Under the pieces are notes generated by a model. That model worked only from the letters and a program-made list of their open reading frames with translations. It was not told where the DNA came from and searched no databases. A stretch of DNA of 60,934 nucleotides, from NCBI GenBank assembly GCA_021325255.1, contig JAJPHP010000084.1, positions 1 to 60,934 of the forward strand, written 5' to 3'. This DNA is from Nitrososphaerota archaeon. GTDB taxonomy: Archaea; Thermoproteota; Nitrososphaeria; Nitrososphaerales; CADDZS01. Both the position numbers and the translations under genes were made by a program. Below, piece by piece: positions 53,129 through 60,934 of this stretch. Position 1 is the stretch's first letter. Each line of letters opens with the position of its first letter.

Positions 53129-54541
53129 TCAGAGTCTTCTTCGTCTGAACCTGATAAATGCACCAAGAGCCGCTAGGATAATGAGGATCGATGTCACTGC
53201 GGCCAACAAGAAATTTTGTGACAATGTACTGCCCAGAGATCCAGTGGAGGAAGCACTCTGAGCACTCGAACTGCTGGTAGGAGAGGTCTCGCTTTTTGAG
53301 CTAGGCAACGAAACAGAGGTCGGACAGTTGCTCGGGCCCGACGAAGAAGACGTACATATGAAAGACGTGGTCGATTGATTGAGACAAACTAGAGAGGATA
53401 ACTGCTTACCCTTACACTGAAGCGATGGCTGCGAATTAGCTGAAGAAGAAGACGAACCTTGCAAGCCACCGTAATTTAAGTTCAACTGAAGAACATACGG
53501 CTCCTGAGACGGGCCGTTCCAATTCATGTCGTCCGCCTGGTAGAACAGACCGTTTACCTGAGCCGCACTACCGCCAAATGAAGCATTGTAAGATGAGTAT
53601 ATCCCTGAAGCCGGAGTGAGACTGAATAGCGAACTGCTGGGGAATTCAAAGCCCGGAAATGCATAGATGGTCAAGGAATCTCCGCTGCTAACTCCAATTT
53701 GTAGTAGTGACTGCGCACCGCAAGTTCCGTCTGGATTAGAGCCTCCATATGTCTCGACCACACCTGCGGAAGAATTGGGAGCAATTGAAAAGGCGTAAAA
53801 GTTCTGCTTTGGATTGTATTCCAAGTTGGCCTCGAAGGAATAGTCCTCCGTCCCAATCTGGAATGTGCTGCAGATCCCCACAGTGTCATAAGCGCTGTAG
53901 GTCAACGACCCGTCCCCGTAACCGCTGTAATCCTTACTTTGAGGATCGTAACTGGTGAGCCTAAAGGAAAATTGGGTGGAAATAGTTCCGCCCTTGCAAT
54001 CGTATGACGGCGGGCTGTCAAAAGTTGACCCGCACACCGGGCCCGCGGTCTCGGTCTCCGACCCTTGGCCGACAACATTGGCGGGCTGCGCAGACGAAGT
54101 TGAGTTCGATCCTGTTTTGGAGCAAGTGCTCGTGCTTACAACTTGGGGATAGGTAAAGGTACCACTCAATGTGGTCGTCACTATACTAGAGCTGTTACTA
54201 GTTCCGTTGGTGACGGGGCTCGTCATTGTGACGACCGTAGAAGCCGTCGTAGTGGCATTGGTCCCGTACGTGTAGATGTAGTTGACTCCACCCTCGCAAA
54301 TCGCGACCGAGTTTGTAACGCATTGGTTGAGAAGCGTTGACGTTGATGCTCCAGTCGCGGTTATAGTACTGCAGGTGACGCTAGCGTTCGAGCTGGTCGT
54401 GCTACCAGTGCTGCACGTTGAACTTGAGCAAGACGAACTCGAAGTCGTATTCTGGGCGAGCGCGATCATATTGCCTCTCATTAAGGCCAAAACTAGAATG
54501 AAAGCGATAGTAAATGTCCCGCTAACAAATCTAGTCTTCAC
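53129..54541 (-). CDS. Ser/Thr-rich surface protein with C-terminal anchor
   Basis: A 470-residue protein: signal peptide (about 1-30, ending near ALAQNTTSS), Ser/Thr/Cys-rich N-terminal part, a central beta-like domain (QFSFRLTSYDPQSKDY, DYSFEANLEYNPKQNFYAF), a low-complexity Ser/Pro stretch, and a C-terminal helix (FLLAAVTSILIILAALGAFI) with FRRRRL after it. This is the layout of an envelope-anchored archaeal glycoprotein. Its upstream region holds a 28-bp palindromic element shared with another surface gene beyond the STAND ATPase gene. Function unknown. Confidence 0.75.
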   Translation of the reverse strand: MKTRFVSGTFTIAFILVLALMRGNMIALAQNTTSSSSCSSSTCSTGSTTSSNASVTCSTITATGASTSTLLNQCVTNSVAICEGGVNYIYTYGTNATTTASTVVTMTSPVTNGTSNSSSIVTTTLSGTFTYPQVVSTSTCSKTGSNSTSSAQPANVVGQGSETETAGPVCGSTFDSPPSYDCKGGTISTQFSFRLTSYDPQSKDYSGYGDGSLTYSAYDTVGICSTFQIGTEDYSFEANLEYNPKQNFYAFSIAPNSSAGVVETYGGSNPDGTCGAQSLLQIGVSSGDSLTIYAFPGFEFPSSSLFSLTPASGIYSSYNASFGGSAAQVNGLFYQADDMNWNGPSQEPYVLQLNLNYGGLQGSSSSSANSQPSLQCKGKQLSSLVCLNQSTTSFICTSSSSGPSNCPTSVSLPSSKSETSPTSSSSAQSASSTGSLGSTLSQNFLLAAVTSILIILAALGAFIRFRRRRL

Positions 54542-54595
54542 GCTGACTACAAATCCTCCAATGAATCAAGGGGCAAACTTTGACCCCTGTGTCGA

Positions 54596-54623
54596 GCTGA
54601 AAAATACAAAGGCATTTTTCAGC
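54596..54623 (-). promoter_or_regulatory. 28-bp palindromic element, left copy
   Basis: Arms GCTGAAAAAT and ATTTTTCAGC with an 8-base spacer. In the orientation of the minus-strand surface gene its sequence is identical to the copy at 58178, and it lies 55 bases before that gene's ATG. It is also upstream of the STAND gene on the other side. Likely operator or promoter element; a TTTGTATTTTT core could serve as TATA. Confidence 0.7.
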
Positions 54624-54845
54624 CCGTGTGGTTCATGAAGCTGCTCTATTCGAAAAAGGGCCACAGCGGACCGCAAAATCCAATTGCATGCAGTCAGTCA
54701 CAACTAAAGGACCTGCTACAGCCCCCTTTAGAGGCATTAGGGTACCATGTTCCACCTCATGAGTGCCTTCTGCAGTCTCAAGAAGAAAAGACATTAAACT
54801 GCCAGGAATTACGACCGTGTCGATTAAGACAGCGAGCGCAATTTT

Positions 54846-57800
54846 TTGGAGTTACTGGAAGAAAGAAATCAAAACGTTGAGCAAAGCTCCGAAAAATGGG
54901 AGCTTCGAGAGCTCCCCTTTGTTGGTAGGGAAGCCGAGCTCAAGGCCGCAACTTGCATACTTCAGGAAGCGGCAACGCTGCGGACTCCTTCTGGACGGCT
55001 TGTACTCATTTCGGGCGAAGAAGGGATAGGCAAGACCAGGCTGGCCCAGGAATTGATCTCGTTCGCCAACTCTACTGGATATCTTACATTGCGCGCAAAG
55101 TGCCGTAAGAGTCCCCAGAGTACAGCATCCTATTCCCCCTGGATAGATCTAATCAGGCAATTTTCGTCGCAGGCTTCTGCACAGAGCTTTTTTAGAGCAT
55201 GTGGGCCAAACGTCTACAAGATAGTCAGACTGGTCCCCGAGCTCTCTGAGAGCATCGAGGATCCGGAACGCTCCGGCGTCTCAGCCTCGGAAGCATCTGC
55301 AAGGGAGACGTTAATCGCAGCTTCAACTTCTGCTCCAAGAAGTCCTGAAGAAATTCAGAAAGAGGAATTGTTGTTTCTTCAATCCATCGCGCAGTTGTTC
55401 TTTCGGACCGCGGAAGAAAGTCCACTCTTTCTCGTGCTGGACGATTTGCAGTGGTGTGATAATGCTTCAGTAGGTCTGCTGCGTACTCTCCTCTTTTCTG
55501 ATGCTTTCCAGAAGCTACCGATTGTCATCCTAGGCCTTTATAGGGACCTTGAAGGTGATCTCAGATCCAATCAAGCCCTGGGGAGCTTAATTTCCGATCT
55601 CGCCGGACCTGAAAGTGGAGTCGCCTGCAACCTCCGCCTAAAGAGACTCGACAAAAAGTCTGTATCACAACTAGTCGGAAGATTGTTTTCTTTCTGCCCA
55701 GTTGAAGATCCGGGAATGGAGGAGCTGCAAGAACTTGTATTTTCGAGGTCGGGAGGTAATCCACTATTCGTTGAAGAGGTACTGAGATGCCTGGCGGAGC
55801 AGAACATCATAGTCAGATCTTCGGATGAAAAATGGGTAGCGTCAAGCGAGATGGCCAACTTGCTACTTCCCGATTCATTAAGGAGCCTCATCAAGCATCG
55901 TTTGTCGTATCTAGACGATGAAACTGTTGATCTGCTCCGAGTAGCATCAGTGTTCGGCGAGAAATTCAGTTCCACAATACTCGAAGATGTAGTCAATAGA
56001 AGTTTTGCGGTTTGCAGACGGCCGGTCCTTGAGTCTCTGAGAATAGCTTCGCAAACCAGACTCGTCTCGGAAATCGAGCTGCCTGCAGATGGCGACTTTA
56101 TGTTTTCAGATGAATCAGTCGTGGAGGCACTCTACGACGAATTAGATCCGTCACGCAGCAAATATTATCACGGCCTGACCGCACGCTCACTCGAGGCTCA
56201 CTATCAAAGAGAAGGTGCGAATTCTATCAAGGAGCACTCGACTTCGCTCGCACGTCACTACTTGGAAGGCGAAGACCTCGAGAAGGCGCGGGAATACTTC
56301 ATCATATCTGCAAAGCGGGCTTCGGAGCTGTACGCCCATTCTGAGGCTTTCTCGAACTACGAGTCTGCCCTATCAACACTGGGTTCTGGGAGAGAAGCTG
56401 CGGCCCTTCAGCGGGCCGACCTCCTGAAGTCCATGGGAGACGAGTCGCAATTTCTGACACAGATAGACCGGACGCTGGAATGCTGGAAGGACGCCGCAGC
56501 GTTGTATGAAAAATGTGGAGAGAAACTCAAGGCTGCGGTGGTTCTCACGAAGCTCGGCGTTTTCTTTCATGTTGTCCTTTACGATTTGGTCGAAAGTAAG
56601 TCAGCGTTGCAAAGAGCGTTTGACCTTGCGCTGGAATACGGGGATAATCCAAGCTCTGAGTTGTCGAGGATCATTGCTTGGTCCGTCGTAGGAGATATCT
56701 GGATGGGGGAAAGGCAGAAAGTAATTGAAAAATCGGCTATTGCCACGAGGCTAGCAACAGAATCTGGCGCCCACGATATCCTTGCCATGTTGAATAGTTT
56801 CGTCATTGCGACAGATCTCGCATCGGTAGTTGAAGAGTCAATCAAGTCCTGTGACAGGGGGATAGAGATCTGCCGCCAACACGGTTTCCTACTCGAAGGA
56901 TCTTACGATTACTTCCACAGGGCTGTAGCTTACAGCTACACTTGCGGCCCGTCGCAAAAATCGCTCGAGTTGTTCCTCGAAGGATTAGATTTTACGGCGA
57001 AGAGCGGCAATTTCATGGTGAATCTATTCCACAAGACAGAACTCGTTTACGCCGTTTATCTTCCTCAGGGAGAGTGGAGGAAGGCGAGGGAGCTTGCGAA
57101 CGAAGCGCTTGCCGTTACGCGGCAATTTCCTCCTACATCCCTCTTTGTTCTGATATCTGAAGCAACCATGGGCCAGGTGCTCCTTCACGAGGGAGACCTA
57201 GAGGCGGCAGAGGGGTACCTTGAATGCGTTAGGAAGTCCACGAAGGGCTTCGGAATCCTCCAACTCGACGTGCCTCTCTACATTGCGCTCGCGAAAGTGA
57301 ACATCGCAAAGGGAGATTTCTACAAAGCTCAAGAATATCTCGAGGAAGGGTACCGACTCTCGAAGCGAAGGGGCCTCACCGTCATCAACGCGGTGCCACA
57401 CGTTCAACTACTGAGTTTGATGATAGAGTTCTACCTCTCAAGGAGAGGAGATGGGGAAGACGATGATATCGAGCGATCAATTGACAAGACGCTCGCGGAG
57501 CTTCTAGAGTCTACTAATGAAATAAAACAGGAGTGGCCATCTGCCTACTGTTATAGGGCGATCGGTTCTGTGGCAGGCACCAGAGGTGAGGTCGAAAAGG
57601 CGGTTTCATCTTTCCAGAAGAGCATCGAGATTTTCGGCAAATTAGGTTGGACGTACGAACTTGCCAGAACCAAAGTCCAGTCTGGCGTCGTCGGGCTGGG
57701 AGGAGGAAACAATAACGTGTTATCTGCATTGAAGCTGTTTGATTCTGCCCTAGAGACATTCACGAAACTAGGGGCAAGACGTGATGTTGAATTTGTCTCG

Positions 57801-58163
57801 GCAATGAAGAAGAGGCTGGAGGAGCAGGAACTTCCACTCTTCGATTCACCCCCCAGTTTTGTCAATGCGGAGAGCGAACTTGTCTTTCACAAACTGGCGA
57901 GCGAGTTCATGATGGATCTGACGACCAAGAAGGTCGAGCCAGAAAAGTGCGGTTGGAGAAGTTACAGCGAGCTACAAAGGAAGCTAAATCTATCGAGGTA
58001 CCTTTTCTACGGACGGAGTCGAGCGAAGGGAGGCCCTGTCATGAGGGAGCTGCTTTCTTCAGGCTTAATTGAAACGCGAATTTTCGAGGGTCATCGGGGG
58101 AGAGGAGGCGCGATCACGAAGATTAGAGTGAATCTGGCAAAGAATAGGAAATCAACCACGTAG
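54846..58163 (+). CDS. STAND/AAA_16 signal-transduction ATPase with TPR-like repeats and C-terminal DNA-binding-like domain
   Basis: A 1105-residue protein. Residues 20-400 form an AAA_16/STAND NTPase (VGREAEL, Walker A GEEGIGKTR at 57-64, Walker B LFLVLDDLQW with D199/D200, and VFGEKFSSTIL in the arm region). Residues about 410-980 are helical TPR-like repeats (YFIISAKRASELYAHSEAF, GDLEAAEGYLECVRK). The last 90 residues (MMDLTTKKVEPEKCGWRSYSELQRKL...RGRGGAITKIRVNL) read like a winged-helix domain. Architecture matches signal-responsive transcription regulators of the MalT/LuxR-large-ATPase kind. The start (TTG 54846) is uncertain. It sits between two surface genes with a shared upstream palindrome. 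Confidence 0.85.
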   Translation: MELLEERNQNVEQSSEKWELRELPFVGREAELKAATCILQEAATLRTPSGRLVLISGEEGIGKTRLAQELISFANSTGYLTLRAKCRKSPQSTASYSPWIDLIRQFSSQASAQSFFRACGPNVYKIVRLVPELSESIEDPERSGVSASEASARETLIAASTSAPRSPEEIQKEELLFLQSIAQLFFRTAEESPLFLVLDDLQWCDNASVGLLRTLLFSDAFQKLPIVILGLYRDLEGDLRSNQALGSLISDLAGPESGVACNLRLKRLDKKSVSQLVGRLFSFCPVEDPGMEELQELVFSRSGGNPLFVEEVLRCLAEQNIIVRSSDEKWVASSEMANLLLPDSLRSLIKHRLSYLDDETVDLLRVASVFGEKFSSTILEDVVNRSFAVCRRPVLESLRIASQTRLVSEIELPADGDFMFSDESVVEALYDELDPSRSKYYHGLTARSLEAHYQREGANSIKEHSTSLARHYLEGEDLEKAREYFIISAKRASELYAHSEAFSNYESALSTLGSGREAAALQRADLLKSMGDESQFLTQIDRTLECWKDAAALYEKCGEKLKAAVVLTKLGVFFHVVLYDLVESKSALQRAFDLALEYGDNPSSELSRIIAWSVVGDIWMGERQKVIEKSAIATRLATESGAHDILAMLNSFVIATDLASVVEESIKSCDRGIEICRQHGFLLEGSYDYFHRAVAYSYTCGPSQKSLELFLEGLDFTAKSGNFMVNLFHKTELVYAVYLPQGEWRKARELANEALAVTRQFPPTSLFVLISEATMGQVLLHEGDLEAAEGYLECVRKSTKGFGILQLDVPLYIALAKVNIAKGDFYKAQEYLEEGYRLSKRRGLTVINAVPHVQLLSLMIEFYLSRRGDGEDDDIERSIDKTLAELLESTNEIKQEWPSAYCYRAIGSVAGTRGEVEKAVSSFQKSIEIFGKLGWTYELARTKVQSGVVGLGGGNNNVLSALKLFDSALETFTKLGARRDVEFVSAMKKRLEEQELPLFDSPPSFVNAESELVFHKLASEFMMDLTTKKVEPEKCGWRSYSELQRKLNLSRYLFYGRSRAKGGPVMRELLSSGLIETRIFEGHRGRGGAITKIRVNLAKNRKSTT

Positions 58164-58177
58164 TCAGTTTCAGAGAA

Positions 58178-58205
58178 GCTGAAAAATGCCTTTGTATTTT
58201 TCAGC
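58178..58205 (+). promoter_or_regulatory. 28-bp palindromic element, right copy
   Basis: The same 28 bases as the left copy in opposite genomic orientation: arms GCTGAAAAAT and ATTTTTCAGC, spacer GCCTTTGT. It begins 15 bases after the STAND gene's stop and lies 26 or 77 bases before the next gene's possible starts. It could also act as a terminator hairpin for the STAND transcript. Confidence 0.7.
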
Positions 58206-58281
58206 TTTCTGGGTAATCAAGAACCCCGGTATGAAACCTAGGATAAGGGATCACCACTCTGTCTATGTCAGCAGGAAGCAC

Positions 58282-59157
58282 ATGATACGCCGTGAGACTC
58301 TGGCCCTGGCCACTGGCATACTGGCTATCATCGTCTTGATACTGGCTGCCGTAATTGGGGTGGGAGCATATCTCTTGCTCGCGAGGAACGGAGGAACCGT
58401 GAGTACTACGTCTACTCCACAACCACCCACCACCACGAGCTCTGCCGCTCCTATTGTCTCGTCCTCATCCCAGGTCGTTTCCACTGTTGCTTCCTCTTCT
58501 TCCTACTCTTCGTCCTCCTCCTCTCACTCGGCAGCTTCAACTTCGTCTTCGGCTTCCTCCTCCAATTCAGGGGGAGGATCTCCAGGCTATCCGAGAACTT
58601 GGAGCGATTACTTTGGTAACTTCACACAAATGACTGTCATGGCGAATTCAAGCAGCGGCCCCGGCAATGCAACATATGTCGTGACAGGAAGTTTCTCGAT
58701 CAACTCCACTCAATTCACTGCAGTGAACTTTACTATGAGCGGAAACAATCAAGTTAATTCACAGGTTTTGTGGTTTGATCCTCAAGGAGGAGTGGATATG
58801 GTGACGTATCAGGGTGCGAACTATAGCGCTGCAGATTCGCTGACCGGTATAAATCTCACTCAAACGCTTAGCGGCGAGTTTGGCGACTACTTCAGCTTCG
58901 TGAGTGGCGGAGGATCTGTGATGAATGGACCGGGAGCCACGAATCTTGCACAGTACAAGAACCTAGGCACAGGTACTCAGACGTTCGGATCGACCCAGTT
59001 GAGTGTGACCTCTTACACGGACACCGTTGGTCAGATTACATACAATATTCACGTGGGAAATGTTCCGGGAACGACTGTCTATCTCGTAACTTACTCTTCG
59101 TTTGGAACAGGGGGCCAAGTGGACAGCTACCAGATACTTTCTTTGACAAGGGCATAG
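58282..59157 (+). CDS. Ser/Thr-rich membrane-anchored surface protein
   Basis: About 291 residues from ATG 58282 (MIRRETLAL), preceded by AGGAAG; ATG 58231 would add 17 residues. An N-terminal anchor (about 5-34) is followed by a Ser/Thr/Pro-rich linker (about 42-100) and a C-terminal beta-rich domain of about 190 residues with several NxS/T sites. That domain has a lipoprotein-like or FG-repeat feel (FSINSTQFTAVNFTMSG) but no recognised family. It shares its upstream palindrome with the surface gene at 53129-54541, suggesting common control. Confidence 0.75.
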   Translation: MIRRETLALATGILAIIVLILAAVIGVGAYLLLARNGGTVSTTSTPQPPTTTSSAAPIVSSSSQVVSTVASSSSYSSSSSSHSAASTSSSASSSNSGGGSPGYPRTWSDYFGNFTQMTVMANSSSGPGNATYVVTGSFSINSTQFTAVNFTMSGNNQVNSQVLWFDPQGGVDMVTYQGANYSAADSLTGINLTQTLSGEFGDYFSFVSGGGSVMNGPGATNLAQYKNLGTGTQTFGSTQLSVTSYTDTVGQITYNIHVGNVPGTTVYLVTYSSFGTGGQVDSYQILSLTRA

Positions 59158-59456
59158 TGGTATCCTGTAAGATATCGACGGCGTGAATCTTTGATTCGAT
59201 AAGAGTGACTCAGAAGCAAGGAGTTTGAAAGCCACAGCCGAACTGATAGTTCGATGATGTACTGAGTCGTCGAGGCTAGAACGATCCGCAGCATAAACTG
59301 GGTCTAGAGCCAAGTCGCTATTGGCAAAATTCCTTCTTCTTGCTTATCTCCAAAACCCTTTAACTAACGATTGGAGAACCTCGACGCGGATTTGGTGTTC
59401 GTCGAATAAGTATCAGGACAATTCTCAGAGTCTGTGTCGCTCTGGTCTTTGGATTC
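59158..59456. other. Intergenic region
   Basis: The last 90 bases are open in frame with the following membrane gene, ending a possible N-terminal extension after TAA 59361 with no canonical start; this is the only coding hint. No repeat or RNA gene seen. Confidence 0.4.
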
Positions 59457-59915
59457 TTGATAATTCAATTCGAGTTAGGTCTGCCCTCCCTTCTTCTAAC
59501 CCACGCTGTGATGAGCTGGGTTGCCGCTCTGATGACGACCATGATTGTCATAATCATCCCTCCCATAGGGTTAGGCCTCGCTTACATATTCGGCGGACGG
59601 AATCGACTTTCCCGAGGAAAGAAGTTGCGTAGGCTTGCTCTTGCGCTAATATTATCAGCTGTGATCGCTTTTGTCTTCTCGTTCTTATGGTATCTTGAGT
59701 TTGGCGTGCCTGCGTTCTATTGGAGATTGTGGAGTTCTAGGCCGTCCTCTCTTGAACCGCTGATCGTGATATTTCGGGGCCTAATGCCATACCTTACGAT
59801 AATAAATCCAGAAGTACTCTGGCTACCCGGGTCCGCATCCTTTGCGTCGATCTGCCTGTTTCACATTCTTGGATTTTCGAAACAAAGACAGGAAGTCTCA
59901 GTGAAGCAAAGGTAA
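59457..59915 (+). CDS. Small membrane protein, start uncertain
   Basis: A 152-residue protein with four hydrophobic segments (about 20-45, 60-82, 105-125 and 128-146) and basic loops (GGRNRLSRGKKLRRL). The TTG at 59457 cuts into what looks like a first helix encoded upstream (RVCVALVFGFLIIQFELGL), but between TAA 59361 and this TTG there is no ATG, GTG or other TTG in frame, only near-cognate ATT and CTG codons. Function unknown. Confidence 0.55.
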   Translation: MIIQFELGLPSLLLTHAVMSWVAALMTTMIVIIIPPIGLGLAYIFGGRNRLSRGKKLRRLALALILSAVIAFVFSFLWYLEFGVPAFYWRLWSSRPSSLEPLIVIFRGLMPYLTIINPEVLWLPGSASFASICLFHILGFSKQRQEVSVKQR

Positions 59916-60039
59916 TCATCCTAGCCTACAATGGGCGCGTGCTCAGAAAGGAACCGTCACCTTTCTAATCGTAATTCTTGGTGAGATGATTCGACTTTCC
60001 AAAAAGAATTACTTCGAAACCCCAGAAGGATCCTGAAAG

Positions 60040-60852
60040 TTATTTTGACAATCCTAACCTCTTATTTGCCAACTGAGTGCTTACAACGAGCGACCTCGAC
60101 TTCTGAACTGCGACAGCATGTGTTAAATTTCCGAAATCGGCAAATGTTGCAAACACGCAGTCCGTGCCGCCGAACAGCTGTCCGGTCGGGTCAATCTTGT
60201 CTAGCTTTGCGATTATCTCGAGTCTCATAGCCACGCCTTCAGGAGCTTCAACGATTGGATTCTTGACGTCAATCACTCCCATTGCGAGCGACATTCTTTT
60301 CGGCCATTCGTGTTCGCTCAGGTAATCCCCGAGGATCAGTGCGTCGCCTGCCTGTCTTGGATTTGCCATCTCGCCTACTTGAGTCCCTGCCTTTAGTCTC
60401 AGTAGCTCGGGGAGAATCCTCCGAAACTCAGCGTCGAATCTGTGGGAGCCCACCCAGTTTCCATAGCAGTAATGGACGAGTATCCTTTCCGCCGGTAATC
60501 CTGAGATTAATTCGTTGATCGCATCTACTTGGCGTGGAAGGGATTCGAAGAAATCCACTTCGCCCGCACCCATCTGTTTTCCCATTGCCAGATCCGGAGC
60601 ATCACCTTCAAATCCACTGCTTCTAACGAAAGAATTGCTTCATACTCCCTTTCGGGGGAAGAATATCGCGATAGTACCTGGCGAAGGAGAATTGATGAAA
60701 ATTCTCTGTTCGCTACTGCCTTCCTTCTTGGCAATCCGGACGGCGTCGTCCGCCTCTTTTCTTGCTCGACTTTGCCTTGAGTATTCCAATCTTGATTCGA
60801 CCTTAGGAACAAAAAATCTCTTTCGCTTTTTCTGCTGTGTTGCACGATTCAA
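60040..60852 (-). pseudogene. Decayed metE-like (cobalamin-independent methionine synthase II family) gene
   Basis: The largest intact piece (60040-60600) encodes the C-terminal half: DAPDLAMGKQMG, VHYCYGNW (metal-binding His and Cys), MGVIDVKNPIVE and GTDCVFATF, all typical of MetE-like zinc methyltransferases. Upstream pieces lie in two other frames: SPSPGTIAIFFP (60640-60720) and EREYEAILSLEAVDLKV (60605-60655). The simplest reading is a one-base loss before DAPDLAM and a larger deletion after FFP. An uninterrupted enzyme cannot be read from this sequence, unless the assembly is wrong. The gene's start is near or beyond the window edge. Confidence 0.7.
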
Positions 60853-60934
60853 GCACGTAGTCTACTAATTTTGTCTCAAGTGTGCTTGTACTGAGGCGCC
60901 CAATCTCACGGCATGTCAGACGACAGGAATTGGA

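Noticed and set aside
54030..54042. 12-base match to the tRNA-Arg 3' end inside the surface gene as an attachment repeat
   Set aside because: The match is centred on the palindromic GGGCCC core, which recurs by chance (also near 15157), and it lies inside a coding sequence.
54596..58205. The inverted palindromes as ends of a transposon carrying the STAND gene
   Set aside because: No transposase, no target-site duplication visible, and each copy is placed and oriented like a promoter element of the adjacent surface gene.
58480..58570. TCC/TCT-rich repeat as a structural or regulatory element
   Set aside because: It simply encodes the Ser-rich linker of the surface protein.
1..60934. CRISPR arrays, rRNA genes and insertion sequences
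   Set aside because: I saw no regularly spaced repeats, no rRNA-like sequence and no transposase-like frame.

Overview
The window reads as a chromosomal segment of a non-halophilic archaeon of the TACK group, most likely a Nitrososphaeria/Thaumarchaeota-type organism. The evidence is a class I lysyl-tRNA synthetase, replication factor C large subunit, an archaeal tRNA-splicing endonuclease subunit, a PAC2 chaperone, Elp3, a DRG GTPase, a UbiA prenyltransferase of the archaeal lipid type, TATA-box promoters with short leaders, and tRNA genes interrupted by bulge-helix-bulge (BHB) introns. The phylum-level placement is inference, because no rRNA gene is present.

Layout. 0.2-7 kb: lysS, a few small hypothetical, membrane or zinc-ribbon genes, an intron-containing tRNA-Arg(CCG), and about 1.4 kb (5.5-6.95 kb) without a convincing gene. 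7-13 kb: a DRG GTPase that appears to start at ACG, divergent class I aldolase and class I fructose-1,6-bisphosphatase genes, and elp3. 13-25 kb: housekeeping and redox genes (HIT, a frameshifted FAD oxidoreductase, two-gene SDR neighbourhood, membrane ferredoxin, PAC2, AmrS, endonuclease III, PNPOx, DUF402, LLM flavoprotein, methyltransferase, a DUF1404-cupredoxin fusion, Nudix-like). 25.7-31.6 kb: a six-gene MoxR/DUF58/DUF4129 operon with surface proteins. 31.8-45.6 kb: HtrA, zinc-ribbon protein, a doubly interrupted tRNA-Leu(TAG), CBS-like cysteine synthase, an orphan nuclease-fold protein, aminotransferase, SDR, secreted proteins and a ubiquitin-like DUF2604 protein. 45.7-50.6 kb: a minus-strand cluster with two zinc-binding proteins, rfcL, ubiA, a sugar nucleotidyltransferase and an EndA-family splicing subunit.

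The most striking part is 49.8-52.1 kb. The splicing-endonuclease subunit, which lacks the expected catalytic histidine, lies divergently next to an mtnA-like gene whose active-site motif is interrupted by a 35-nt element with a near-ideal BHB fold. Removing it restores the reading frame and the HCN-AGALAT motif exactly, so this looks like a pre-mRNA intron in a protein gene. It is followed at once by a tRNA-Arg(TCG) with two introns. Three tRNAs in the window carry five introns, four of them at non-canonical positions, which fits a broad-specificity heteromeric splicing enzyme.

52.2-59.2 kb is an accessory block: vapBC, two Ser/Thr-rich surface proteins, and between them a 1105-residue STAND ATPase with a C-terminal DNA-binding-like domain. 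An identical 28-bp palindromic element sits upstream of each surface-protein gene, in the same orientation relative to each. A plausible reading is a signal-responsive regulator controlling both flanking surface genes. The right edge carries a decayed metE-like gene.
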